Below, one piece after another: positions 26,073-34,296 of a DNA stretch of 64,000 nucleotides. Location of the stretch: NCBI RefSeq assembly GCF_009834545.1, contig NZ_CP019427.1:2300001-2364000 (forward strand), in the 5' to 3' direction. Within the stretch, counting starts at the first letter, position 1, and the number at the start of each line of letters is the position of its first letter. The notes beneath the pieces are model-generated. The model was not told the origin of the DNA and ran no database searches. It saw only the letters and a program-made list of their open reading frames with translations. The stretch comes from Pseudomonas sp. S04. Lineage in GTDB: Bacteria > Pseudomonadota > Gammaproteobacteria > Pseudomonadales > Pseudomonadaceae. Made by a program: the position numbers and the translations under genes.

Positions 26073-27341
26073 CTATTTATCCAGTGGCACGATCAGCGGG
26101 CCGGTGAAGGCCTGCATGATCAACGCCACGGGTTGCTTGTGGCTGACCAGTTGGGCCATGGCGTTCATGTAGGGCGTCAGGTGACGGAAGTATTTCTTGT
26201 AGCTCGGACACAGGTAGTTCAGGCCCAGCTCGCCGTTGGGCGCGTTCATGAAGCGGTTTTTCGGGCATTCGCCATGGCAGGCGAAGCGGTAATCGCACTG
26301 CTGGCAATACGTCGGCAGTGTCTCTTCCTTGGCGGCGCCAAAGGCTTGTTGCGCAGCAGAGGCGAGTAGCACGGCAGGATCATCGGTCTTCAGGTTGCCC
26401 AGCAGATACTCGGGATACATGTAGTGATCGCAGGAGTAGACATTGCCGTCGTGCTCCACGATCGCCGCTTTGCCGCAGCGCGGGCTGAACAGGCACACCG
26501 AGGCCGGCAGCTGACACCATGAGGCCAGTGCCCATTCGAAGTTCATGACATGAACCTCCCCGACATCCTGGCGCACCCACTCGTCAAAAATCGTGATGAG
26601 AAAATCGCCATAGGCCTCGGGGGCAACCGTTTGCTGCGTCACCATCGCGGGCTCCGGCACCACGTGCAAGCGCAATTCCGGCGGGATAGCGAAATGCAGA
26701 CCCAGACTAACCTGTGAGGCGCTTGGTACGCGTTCCACCACGGGATTGAACTGAATATGACGAACGCCCTCAGACTTGAGGAATCGATAGATTTCCAAGG
26801 GGAATCTAGCGATATCGCGCGCCACGGTAACCAACACATTGAAGTCGACGCCATGCTGCTTGAGCAGTTCGAGACCGTGCATCACATCATCGAAACTTGA
26901 GCGTCCGCGCTTGTCGGGGCGATAGAGGTCGTGAACGAATCGCGGGCCATCGAGGCTGATCCCCACCATGAAGCGTTCACGGGCGAGGAACGCGCACCAG
27001 TCGTTATTGAGTAACGTGCCATTGGTCTGCAGCGTGTTGCGAATGACTTTGTTCCCCGCGACCTGGCGTTGATACAGGACCGCGCGTTGAAAAAAATCCA
27101 ACCCCAGTAACGTCGGTTCGCCGCCTTGCCAGGTAAATTCGACCTCAGGCGTGGGCTGGGCCTCGATGTAGCGCTGCACATACAGACGCAGCACCTCGTC
27201 GGTCATGCTGAAGCGTTCCCTGGGCGGGTAAAGCTGTTCTTTTTCGAGATAGAAACAGTAGCTGCAATCGAGGTTGCAGATCGGCCCGACGGGTTTGGCC
27301 ATGAGATGCAAGCCCTGGGGCGGGGATTCGTGGGTAGGCAT
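26073..27341 (-). CDS. Anaerobic-type sulfatase-maturating enzyme (radical SAM/SPASM)
   Basis: A 422-residue cytoplasmic radical S-adenosylmethionine enzyme that oxidises the active-site Cys or Ser of sulfatases to formylglycine. The radical cluster motif CNLDCSYC is at 22-29, and the substrate-binding WQGGEPTLLG is near 90-97. The C-terminal SPASM region carries the auxiliary-cluster cysteines (CLFSPRCGKAA, GNVYSCDH, and CQQCDYRFACHGECPKNR). It follows the sulfatase gene by 58 bases in the same operon, which fits its target. An alternative ATG 13 codons in would still retain the cluster. Confidence 0.93.
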   Translation of the reverse strand: MPTHESPPQGLHLMAKPVGPICNLDCSYCFYLEKEQLYPPRERFSMTDEVLRLYVQRYIEAQPTPEVEFTWQGGEPTLLGLDFFQRAVLYQRQVAGNKVIRNTLQTNGTLLNNDWCAFLARERFMVGISLDGPRFVHDLYRPDKRGRSSFDDVMHGLELLKQHGVDFNVLVTVARDIARFPLEIYRFLKSEGVRHIQFNPVVERVPSASQVSLGLHFAIPPELRLHVVPEPAMVTQQTVAPEAYGDFLITIFDEWVRQDVGEVHVMNFEWALASWCQLPASVCLFSPRCGKAAIVEHDGNVYSCDHYMYPEYLLGNLKTDDPAVLLASAAQQAFGAAKEETLPTYCQQCDYRFACHGECPKNRFMNAPNGELGLNYLCPSYKKYFRHLTPYMNAMAQLVSHKQPVALIMQAFTGPLIVPLDK

Positions 27342-27399
27342 GGGGGCAGGGTCCGGGAGTCATCGATCTGCCGCCCGGTTGTCCGGGCGGCATTGTGGG

Positions 27400-29763
27400 T
27401 CAAGGCAAATACGTCACGTGTACATCCTTGACCTTGCCATTGAATGCGAAGGGCGCACGCTCGAAATAGTCCAGGGTGACGGGGGAACCGAGGTCTTGAG
27501 CGACGTCGAAGGTTTCGCTGGCGGTGAACGTCAGTGCCGGAGTGAACGGTGTCACCCCTTTGGCGGCTTCCTGCCCGTCAAGTCGCAGGCTCAGATTGGC
27601 CGGCGCTCCGGGCTTGGCTGACGACAGGGTCGTCAGCACTTCGATACTGACTTTGCCTGCGGGTACTCGTTCGGCCGAACGCAGTTTGACTCGAGAGATA
27701 GCCAGCGCGTTGTACTCGTAGATCAGGAAACCGTCATCCATGTACAGGCTGACCCCACCACCGATACCGCCCAAGGCATACAGCACGCCGGTGGCGTTAG
27801 CTGGAACCTCGGCGTCGACGACAACTTTGCTGTTCTGATTGCGCAGGTTGGGGGCCGCAAACTCCGGAAAGCGCTGGACGCGATCACTGAAGTGCCATTC
27901 GCGTTGACTGCTGGAGATTCGTGCAGTCGGATCGAGGAAGGGGTAGAGACCGGCGCCAATCGGATAGACATGGTTAGCCTTGGCCTGCACGTCAAACTCG
28001 GACTTCAGCTCCGCAAGTTTTTGCGGATTGCTCGCGGCTACGTCGTTGGCCTGGGAGTAGTCGTTTTGCAGGTTGTAGAGCGACCATTGATCATTCGCCG
28101 GATTCCAGCCCATGAACTGCGCGAAGCCTTGCACCCAGGGTTTGCGCGGGCCAAAAACCGAGGCCATCCAGCCATCCTTGTAGACGCCGCGACTGCCGAA
28201 GACTTCGAAGTATTGCGCCGGTTTTTTCGACTTCACCTGAGCGTCGTTGAAGGTGTAGCGCAGGCTGACGCCATCCATTGGGTCCTGAGCGATACCGTTG
28301 ACCTCTATGGGTGGCGTGATCGACAGCACGTCGTAGACCGTCGGGGCAATGTCGTTGACATGGTGGAATTGTCCGCGAACTCTGGCGTCGGCGTTGATCT
28401 GTTTCGGCCAGGAAACGGCCAGCGGCGTGCGCGTCCCGCCGAAGTAGCCGGCGACCAGTTTAGTGCCTACGAATGGCCCTGAACCTGCCCAGGCCCACGC
28501 GGCGTTGTACATGCTTTCAAGTTTAGGACCGCCGAGCGCGGACAAGCCGCCATACATCTCGTCGAGGACTTTCAACTGCTGCTCTTTGGGAACTGGAATC
28601 CCGTTTTGGGCCAGCAACTCATTAATCGTGCCTTCCATCCCCTCGGAAGAAGCGCCGTTGTCGCTGAAGACATAAAAGATCAGCGTGTTGTCGCGCTTAC
28701 CTTCACGCTCCAGTTCGTCGAGGATCTTGCCGGCCTGCGTGTCGGCATGTTCCAGGAAGCCGGCATACACCTCCATCAACCGTGCCTGATACTGTTTCTG
28801 TTCGGAAGACAAGCTGTCCCAGGCTGGGAGTTCCGCCGGGCGCGGCGTGAGGACGGCGTCATGCGGGATAAAGCCCAGCGCTTTCTGGCGAGCAAACGTC
28901 TGCTCACGATAGGCGTCCCAACCACCGTCGAACTTGCCTTTGTATTTATCGGCCCATTGCGCATTCACTTGGTGCGGGCCATGCACGGCACCTGGTGTCC
29001 AATACATGAAAAATGGTTTTGCCGGCGCGTAGGTCTGATGGTCTTGCAACCAGTTTACGGCCTGATTGGCGAGGTCTTCGCTGAGGTGATATTGCGGATC
29101 TCGCGCCGGTTCGATTGGTGTTGTGCCGCGGTACAGGCGCGGTTCGTACTGAGAGGTTTCGCCGGCCAGGAAACCGTAGAAATGTTCAAAACCGTAGGCC
29201 GTCGGCCAAGTATCGAAAGGACCGGCCGCCGTGGTGTCCATGGGGGGGGTGTTATGCCATTTGCCGAACGCGGCGGTGCTGTAGCCATATTGCTTGAGCA
29301 CCTCGGCCATGGTCGCCGAGCTTTTGGGGATCTTGCCGGTGTAGCCTTCCCAATCGGTGGCCAGCTCTGCGATGACGCCGTTGCCAACCCGGTGATGGTT
29401 GCGTCCGGTGAGCAACGCGGCGCGAGTTGCGGAGCTGATGGCCGCGGTATGAAAAGCGTTGTAGCGCACACCGCTGTCGGCGACTCGGCTCAGGGTCGGC
29501 GTATGGACTGCGCCGCCGACGGTGTCGGACTGCGCGAAGCCGGCGTCATCGAGCATGATCACCAGAATATTGGGGGCCTCGGCAGGAAGGTGAGATTGAT
29601 ACTGACGTTTCTGGTGCTTCGATTCTTGCAGCGTCGGTTTGGCGTCACTGGCCGAAGGCGTCGGGGGGAAGGGCAGTGAGTCTTGTGCGGATGCGACCGA
29701 GCTGGCCAACAGTGCGCAGAGTTTCAGGGTGAAACGTCCGGCGGGTTGCAGCTTCTGGGACAT
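27400..29763 (-). CDS. Secreted Ser-type sulfatase (arylsulfatase-like)
   Basis: A 787-residue alkaline-phosphatase-superfamily enzyme that hydrolyses sulfate esters. A signal peptide ends near residue 27 (ASSVASAQ). Metal ligands start at LDDAGF (71-76). The modification site is S110-S-A-T-R114 followed by AALLTGRNHH, a Ser-type version of the sulfatase motif with Ala in place of the usual Pro. Further conserved parts are AFGKWHNTP and FSDNGASSEG. Ser-type enzymes need radical SAM maturation, and such an enzyme is encoded next door. The C-terminal 200 residues form the extra domain seen in long bacterial arylsulfatases. The substrate is unknown. Confidence 0.93.
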   Translation of the reverse strand: MSQKLQPAGRFTLKLCALLASSVASAQDSLPFPPTPSASDAKPTLQESKHQKRQYQSHLPAEAPNILVIMLDDAGFAQSDTVGGAVHTPTLSRVADSGVRYNAFHTAAISSATRAALLTGRNHHRVGNGVIAELATDWEGYTGKIPKSSATMAEVLKQYGYSTAAFGKWHNTPPMDTTAAGPFDTWPTAYGFEHFYGFLAGETSQYEPRLYRGTTPIEPARDPQYHLSEDLANQAVNWLQDHQTYAPAKPFFMYWTPGAVHGPHQVNAQWADKYKGKFDGGWDAYREQTFARQKALGFIPHDAVLTPRPAELPAWDSLSSEQKQYQARLMEVYAGFLEHADTQAGKILDELEREGKRDNTLIFYVFSDNGASSEGMEGTINELLAQNGIPVPKEQQLKVLDEMYGGLSALGGPKLESMYNAAWAWAGSGPFVGTKLVAGYFGGTRTPLAVSWPKQINADARVRGQFHHVNDIAPTVYDVLSITPPIEVNGIAQDPMDGVSLRYTFNDAQVKSKKPAQYFEVFGSRGVYKDGWMASVFGPRKPWVQGFAQFMGWNPANDQWSLYNLQNDYSQANDVAASNPQKLAELKSEFDVQAKANHVYPIGAGLYPFLDPTARISSSQREWHFSDRVQRFPEFAAPNLRNQNSKVVVDAEVPANATGVLYALGGIGGGVSLYMDDGFLIYEYNALAISRVKLRSAERVPAGKVSIEVLTTLSSAKPGAPANLSLRLDGQEAAKGVTPFTPALTFTASETFDVAQDLGSPVTLDYFERAPFAFNGKVKDVHVTYLP

Positions 29764-29842
29764 GGGTGTCTCCGTTTTTTATTCATTGCAACGGCGCAGC
29801 CGCCCGGTCGAACACCGGACGGCCGAGAGATTGGAAGGCTGG

Positions 29843-30319
29843 TCAGACCGTAAAGCTGGTGATGTCTTTGGGCTCGATATCATTGGCTTTGCAGAACGCC
29901 AGGTAACGATCCACGCTGGATTTCCAGTTCTCGATGGCCACGACGTTGTTGTTATCGTCGTAATACAGCAGGTCGCCCTGGGTGATGTTCAAGGTGATCA
30001 GTTCATCGCCATATTCAGTCAGCACGATCGGTGTATGGCTGGAACCTGCGGTTTCGAACACCACGCCGCCCTGTGTCGAGATCCAGTCATGCTCCAGGTA
30101 TTTCCAGCCGCCCTTGACGGTGTAAACGATGACCGTGCCGGAGTGATGGTGCTTGGGCAGGGAAGACCCGGCCGGTGCCTTGAGCAGGGTGATGGTTTCC
30201 CCGCGAACCGGGTCGCATTTGATGTATTTGATGAAGATTTCATCGCTGTAGGGTGCGAACGGAACCCACGGCAGGTCCTCGTCGTTGATGGAGGAGGTGT
30301 CGATGTTTTCATAAAACAT
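29843..30319 (-). CDS. ChrR-like cupin, dihydroxyacetophenone-dioxygenase-like
   Basis: A 158-residue single-domain cupin resembling 2,4'-dihydroxyacetophenone dioxygenase and related ChrR-type cupins. Probable metal ligands are the HxH in LPKHHHSGT (about 55-57), the Glu in WKYLEHDW, and the His in AGSSHTPIVL. The start MFYENIDTSSIND fits the family better than the 36-residue extension from an upstream ATG. It lies 79 bases upstream of the sulfatase gene in the same direction. It could cleave an aromatic ketone released by desulfation, which is an inference. Confidence 0.8.
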   Translation of the reverse strand: MFYENIDTSSINDEDLPWVPFAPYSDEIFIKYIKCDPVRGETITLLKAPAGSSLPKHHHSGTVIVYTVKGGWKYLEHDWISTQGGVVFETAGSSHTPIVLTEYGDELITLNITQGDLLYYDDNNNVVAIENWKSSVDRYLAFCKANDIEPKDITSFTV

Positions 30320-30610
30320 GCTTGTTGTTCTCTGCTGGACGGTGGAAGGATTTACACGGTGCGTCAAGAACATCGTGAACAGGCTGTGCTCACACCGCCC
30401 CCCTCTTGATGAGGGGTATCCACCCACTTGCGATGAATCGCGGCACGCGCAGTGCCGTGCAAATAACGCCCAAACAACAACCTATACGGTTTGCGGCCAC
30501 CGTCGGCCTTCGGGTAATCACAGCGGACGGTCAAGGCCTCTGCGAAACCCTGACGCCCCGATTCAGCGGCGGCGCGCCAGCGCCGTCCGCTGCAAAAGGT
30601 CGTTAGGTAC

Positions 30611-32035
30611 TCAATTGATTTTAACGATCGCGGGCGGACTCCACGTGCCTTTGCCAGGCGGCAGGACGGAAGGGTTTTGCGTCTTCGGCCAATACAGGCG
30701 CATCACCATGTAGATCAGATCATTCGGTGCGGGCAGCCAGTTGCTTTCCTTGTCCGCGCCGGGCGAGTCCTTCTGGACGTAGAGCGTCAGCGAGCCGTCT
30801 GCATTTTTCTTCATGTCGGGCAGCATTGGCGAGTTGATGAGGTAGCGATTGATCGGGTTTTTAATCAGCAGTTGCGACTTGCCGTCGTACATGGTCACCG
30901 ACCAGAAGGCATTGACCGGCGGAAGCTGTCCGGCAGGAAAGGTGATGGTGTAGTTGTGCTTGCTGCCGTCAAGCGGCGTACCATCGGACAGGACCTTGGC
31001 CATCGGATACGTGGCCTCTTCGGCGTCGTTGGCGTAGATACCCGCTTGCGCGATGGCGGCACGCTTTAGCCAATCATCCTTGTAGAACGCCGCATCACCG
31101 CCGGAACTCACGATGTTCCAGCCATTGACCTGCGTGCCGAGATGATTGACCGCGTCCTGGACCTTCGCATGCCCAGCCTGCATGCCCTCAACCACTGCGG
31201 CCTTTTGCTCGGCGGACAGATCCTGGAAGTTGAAGTCCTTGCCGGCGCCAATGCCCAGGCGGGCCAGCTTCGCGCGGATCGCCGTTTCTTCCGGTGTAGC
31301 AGGGGCAAGCTGCATCACAACGCCCACATATTTGAAGAAATCGGTCTTCATCAGCTCCTTGTCGATCTTCGGCAAGTCGATCGCCGGCGCGGCAGGCGGC
31401 GCAGGCTGCTTGAGATAAGCCGATAACGGCCGCGCCGCATAACCGGACTGGATCTTCTCGACGTTTGGCATGTCCGCCGGGTTGTAGAGCTGGGTGCGAA
31501 AGATCACGAAGGGCAGTTGTGTGCTAGAACGAAACACCTTCTTGATGCCTGGCGGGGTCACGCCCTTCCAGTCTGGGCCGACCAGCATGTAATCGCCGGC
31601 TTCGTTGCCAGTGGTACGGCTGCCGATGTAACCGAAGTTGTTGGTGCTGTTATCGATGAGCTGCACCGAGTAGTACCGCGGTTTCTCTACCGCCGGTACC
31701 GAGAGCACGATCGGCTCGCTACGCAGGTCCATGAACATCAAGGAATACGGTGTGTCGCTGTTCGGCGAGACGATGGCCGTGTCCTTGTAGCTAAAGACTT
31801 TGTGCATGTTGTAAATGTGGTTGAACGGCGCCTTGTACTGGCTGGAACTTTTGTCCACGGCATACTCGTACATGGTCGCATAGTTCATCACGATGGGCAG
31901 ACCGTAGATGTAGCCTTCCTCGGCGATGGCTTTCGTTTCGGCGGCAGTGATGTCCGCTGCTTGGGCGTGCGTAAGTCCAAAGGACGCGAGCAATGCCAAC
32001 GCACAGCCAAATGTTCTCGGGAGTGTGGTTATCAT
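30611..32035 (-). CDS. Exported DUF1254/DUF1214 protein (copy 1)
   Basis: A 474-residue secreted protein. A signal peptide (LALLASFGLTHAQA) is followed by the DUF1254 domain with EEGYIYGLPIVMNYATMYEY and SPNSDTPYSLMFMDLRSEP. The C-terminal DUF1214 domain has LPPVNAFWSVTMYDGKSQLL and RYLINSPMLPDMKKNADGSL. No enzyme activity is established for the family. It ends about 290 bases upstream of the cupin start and lies 74 bases downstream of the barrel gene. The paralogue at 34297-35775 shares long identical segments, so the pair arose by duplication. Confidence 0.88.
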   Translation of the reverse strand: MITTLPRTFGCALALLASFGLTHAQAADITAAETKAIAEEGYIYGLPIVMNYATMYEYAVDKSSSQYKAPFNHIYNMHKVFSYKDTAIVSPNSDTPYSLMFMDLRSEPIVLSVPAVEKPRYYSVQLIDNSTNNFGYIGSRTTGNEAGDYMLVGPDWKGVTPPGIKKVFRSSTQLPFVIFRTQLYNPADMPNVEKIQSGYAARPLSAYLKQPAPPAAPAIDLPKIDKELMKTDFFKYVGVVMQLAPATPEETAIRAKLARLGIGAGKDFNFQDLSAEQKAAVVEGMQAGHAKVQDAVNHLGTQVNGWNIVSSGGDAAFYKDDWLKRAAIAQAGIYANDAEEATYPMAKVLSDGTPLDGSKHNYTITFPAGQLPPVNAFWSVTMYDGKSQLLIKNPINRYLINSPMLPDMKKNADGSLTLYVQKDSPGADKESNWLPAPNDLIYMVMRLYWPKTQNPSVLPPGKGTWSPPAIVKIN

Positions 32036-32109
32036 GAACTTGAAACTCCATTTTTCGTATTGGATGAGTGAATCGGCCAGTTAGCTGCAGGTCCGGTGAT
32101 ATTCTAGTT

Positions 32110-32922
32110 TCACTTAGGAAAAAGTAGGGTGTACGCCACTCGAAAGCCCCAGCCGTGTGCACCCTCTTCAGGACTGTCCGCCCAGTATCGCGGTCCCACC
32201 TGAAGGCTCATGGGCTGCTTGCCGACTTTGAACAATTGCGTCACGAACAAGTTGATCGGCACATTCCACTCCTTGGCTTCCCAGTCGTAAGTGGATTCGG
32301 TATTAATCCCAAAACTGGTGTAGGACGTTGTCGTATAGACCAGGAAGGGTTGCAGATACGTCTGGTTGACCTTCTCCTTGTCATCGACCGGGTCGTTGTC
32401 CAGTGACCAGATATGGTTCGCCAGAATACCGGTCGTCCAACCGTTGGCTTGCTTCAACGCCACCGCTGTCGGTCCAATTCCCCATTGTTCGCTACTCAGA
32501 AGCTCATCACTGCCGGTCGGTAACAACAACGCGGGGCCTGCGCCCCAGATCCAGCCGCCCTCGGTGGGCTTTTTGGGCGAGAAAAAGAAGCTTTGCGAGG
32601 TGTCGCCCACTCCGCTTTTATCGGCGATACCCCTCGGTGCCAACCCGTGCTGATCAATGATCGGGAGGATCGTGCGAGAAATCAGATTCCAATCTTCATT
32701 AAGTGTGAAGGGTAATACCGGCTGGATATTGGTTACGCTCTGGATTCCATTACCGGAGGGCCCCATTTTCTGATTCCAGTTGTACTGAATGGGCAAGCTG
32801 TACAGTGCCGCGACTGGATTTAATGACTGCCTAGCCAGTTCCGCCTGATCGTCAGCCTGGCTGGAAACGGAAATACTTAAAACCAAAGGCGATAGCAAGA
32901 GTCGTTCAATGTACTTGGTCAT
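32110..32922 (-). CDS. Outer-membrane beta-barrel, transporter-like
   Basis: A 270-residue exported protein with signal peptide SPLVLSISVSSQA. The rest alternates short amphipathic strands (IQYNWNQKMG, IQPVLPFTLNEDWNL, TGILANHIWSL, YLQPFLVYTT) and ends in VAYTLLFPK. Such proteins are commonly annotated only as transporter or hypothetical, and resemble the small barrels found near phenol and hydrocarbon pathways. Its position between the DUF1254 gene and the lipoprotein pair suggests it gives passage to, or senses, the cluster's substrate. Confidence 0.75.
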   Translation of the reverse strand: MTKYIERLLLSPLVLSISVSSQADDQAELARQSLNPVAALYSLPIQYNWNQKMGPSGNGIQSVTNIQPVLPFTLNEDWNLISRTILPIIDQHGLAPRGIADKSGVGDTSQSFFFSPKKPTEGGWIWGAGPALLLPTGSDELLSSEQWGIGPTAVALKQANGWTTGILANHIWSLDNDPVDDKEKVNQTYLQPFLVYTTTSYTSFGINTESTYDWEAKEWNVPINLFVTQLFKVGKQPMSLQVGPRYWADSPEEGAHGWGFRVAYTLLFPK

Positions 32923-32946
32923 GTCGAATTCCGTTTACAGTCAGCC

Positions 32947-33405
32947 TTAACTGCCTTGCGGCACAACGCGGGCATCATTGCCTGAGCCTTGGATATACAC
33001 CTTCGAGCCCTTGGCCAGGGACGGATTGATCGGTTGGGTCACCGATACGAGCACGCCACTGCTGACCCGCACGATGATCTGTTGCGCTTCGACCGGTTGG
33101 TCATACTTTTTCTTCTCGGCGTAGTTACCGCCAGCAGCACCGGCGAGCGCGCCGGCAACCATGGCAACGTCACGCCCGGTGCCACCCCCGATCAAGCTGC
33201 CAAGCGCCAGACCGCCAAGGCCACCGAGTACGGCGCCGACACCACTGTCGTGGTTGGTCTGCATCTGCGTCAGCGATATCTGCTCGATCTTCCCTGAGCG
33301 AATCTCGATTTCACCAGCGCCGCCATCGGTTGAGCCGACGGCGGAACAGGCACTTATCAGCACCGCCATCAACATGACTGACAGCCAGGACAGGACTACT
33401 TTCAT
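32947..33405 (-). CDS. Glycine-zipper outer-membrane lipoprotein (SlyB-like)
   Basis: A 152-residue lipoprotein. The lipobox LISAC places the lipidated Cys at about residue 20. A glycine-zipper double segment follows (GVGAVLGGLGGLALGSLIGG and MVAGALAGAAGGNYAEKK), then a small SH3-like C-terminal part. SlyB-type proteins stabilise the outer membrane under stress. It lies 24 bases upstream of the barrel gene and 62 bases downstream of the DUF3313 gene, so it is probably co-transcribed. Confidence 0.85.
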   Translation of the reverse strand: MKVVLSWLSVMLMAVLISACSAVGSTDGGAGEIEIRSGKIEQISLTQMQTNHDSGVGAVLGGLGGLALGSLIGGGTGRDVAMVAGALAGAAGGNYAEKKKYDQPVEAQQIIVRVSSGVLVSVTQPINPSLAKGSKVYIQGSGNDARVVPQGS

Positions 33406-33467
33406 TGCGGTGCGCCTCGTTATTGGTAGTGTATTGAGCCAACGTTTGTTGGCAGTTCAATCAAGGT

Positions 33468-34145
33468 TTAACTGCGAATGAACGCCCAGAGATCGACATT
33501 CAACTTATCGATCGCCGCTTTGAAGTCCTGGGCGGTGATCTTCTGACTTTCGTTTTCCAGCGTTGTACCAAATACCTTGCGTACTACCTTGGCGACCGTC
33601 TGGTTGGTTCTCACATCGATAATCTCGGCCTCGATGAACAAAGTGCTGTCCTGATCACGGTGGCCGGTGGCGGCCTGTGTTGCTCCGACCACGGCGGCGA
33701 TCGGCACCACTTCGTACCATTTCATCCCTTCGTTTTCAGCATTCACCCCGGTGATCGCCGCACGCATCAGCAGGGTGTTGGAACCCACCGGCGCGGCGCT
33801 GGTATTGGAAACCACACGGTATTTCTGACCCAGGGTGCCTTTGACCTTACTGGTCATGTAGTTCTGGATCTCGGTCAGCGTTTGCTGGTTGACCCGCTCA
33901 TCGGGCTTGGGCGCGGGATAGAGCTCCAGCTTGTTGAACACTACCGTGTCATAGGCATTCGAGTTCCACGACGGACTGACCCAACGCATTGTTGTACCGC
34001 CGCTTGCCGTTTTGACTTCCTGCAAGTTGTTGTAGTTGGACAGGTAGCCCGAGTATTGCTCGGCTTCAGTGACTTTCGATACGCAGCCGGTCAATAACAA
34101 GCTGCTCAGTGCAGCACTCGCAATCCATTTGTGCGAAAAATTCAT
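33468..34145 (-). CDS. DUF3313-family lipoprotein
   Basis: A 225-residue predicted lipoprotein with lipobox LLTGC (Cys about residue 21), followed by VSKVTEAEQYSGYLSNYNNL as in DUF3313 proteins. No enzymatic motif is visible. The family is often encoded beside DUF1254 proteins and glycine-zipper lipoproteins, as here. Role unknown; an envelope-integrity or assembly function is possible. Confidence 0.82.
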   Translation of the reverse strand: MNFSHKWIASAALSSLLLTGCVSKVTEAEQYSGYLSNYNNLQEVKTASGGTTMRWVSPSWNSNAYDTVVFNKLELYPAPKPDERVNQQTLTEIQNYMTSKVKGTLGQKYRVVSNTSAAPVGSNTLLMRAAITGVNAENEGMKWYEVVPIAAVVGATQAATGHRDQDSTLFIEAEIIDVRTNQTVAKVVRKVFGTTLENESQKITAQDFKAAIDKLNVDLWAFIRS

Positions 34146-34259
34146 ATATCGGTACTCCTTGAGGGATATGTTCCTGAATGTCTTTTATTCAAGGTCAGAC
34201 CCTGTGGCCTTAGCCCCTTCGGAATAGGCCACACTGGATCTCAGCCTGAGCAATCGAAC

Positions 34260-34284
34260 GACTGCTTGCCAACCGCAAGCAGTC
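34260..34284. terminator. Strong hairpin after DUF1254 copy 2
   Basis: GACTGCTTG and CAAGCAGTC form a perfect 9-bp stem with a seven-base loop, 13 bases beyond the stop of the leftward DUF1254 gene. No clear T run follows, so it could be a partial terminator or an mRNA-stabilising structure within the operon. Confidence 0.5.
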
Positions 34285-34296
34285 GCAAGCGTCGCG

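Noticed and set aside
28606..29679. A 357-codon + strand frame
   Set aside because: It is antisense to the sulfatase gene, whose motifs are unambiguous; long antisense frames are common in GC-rich DNA.
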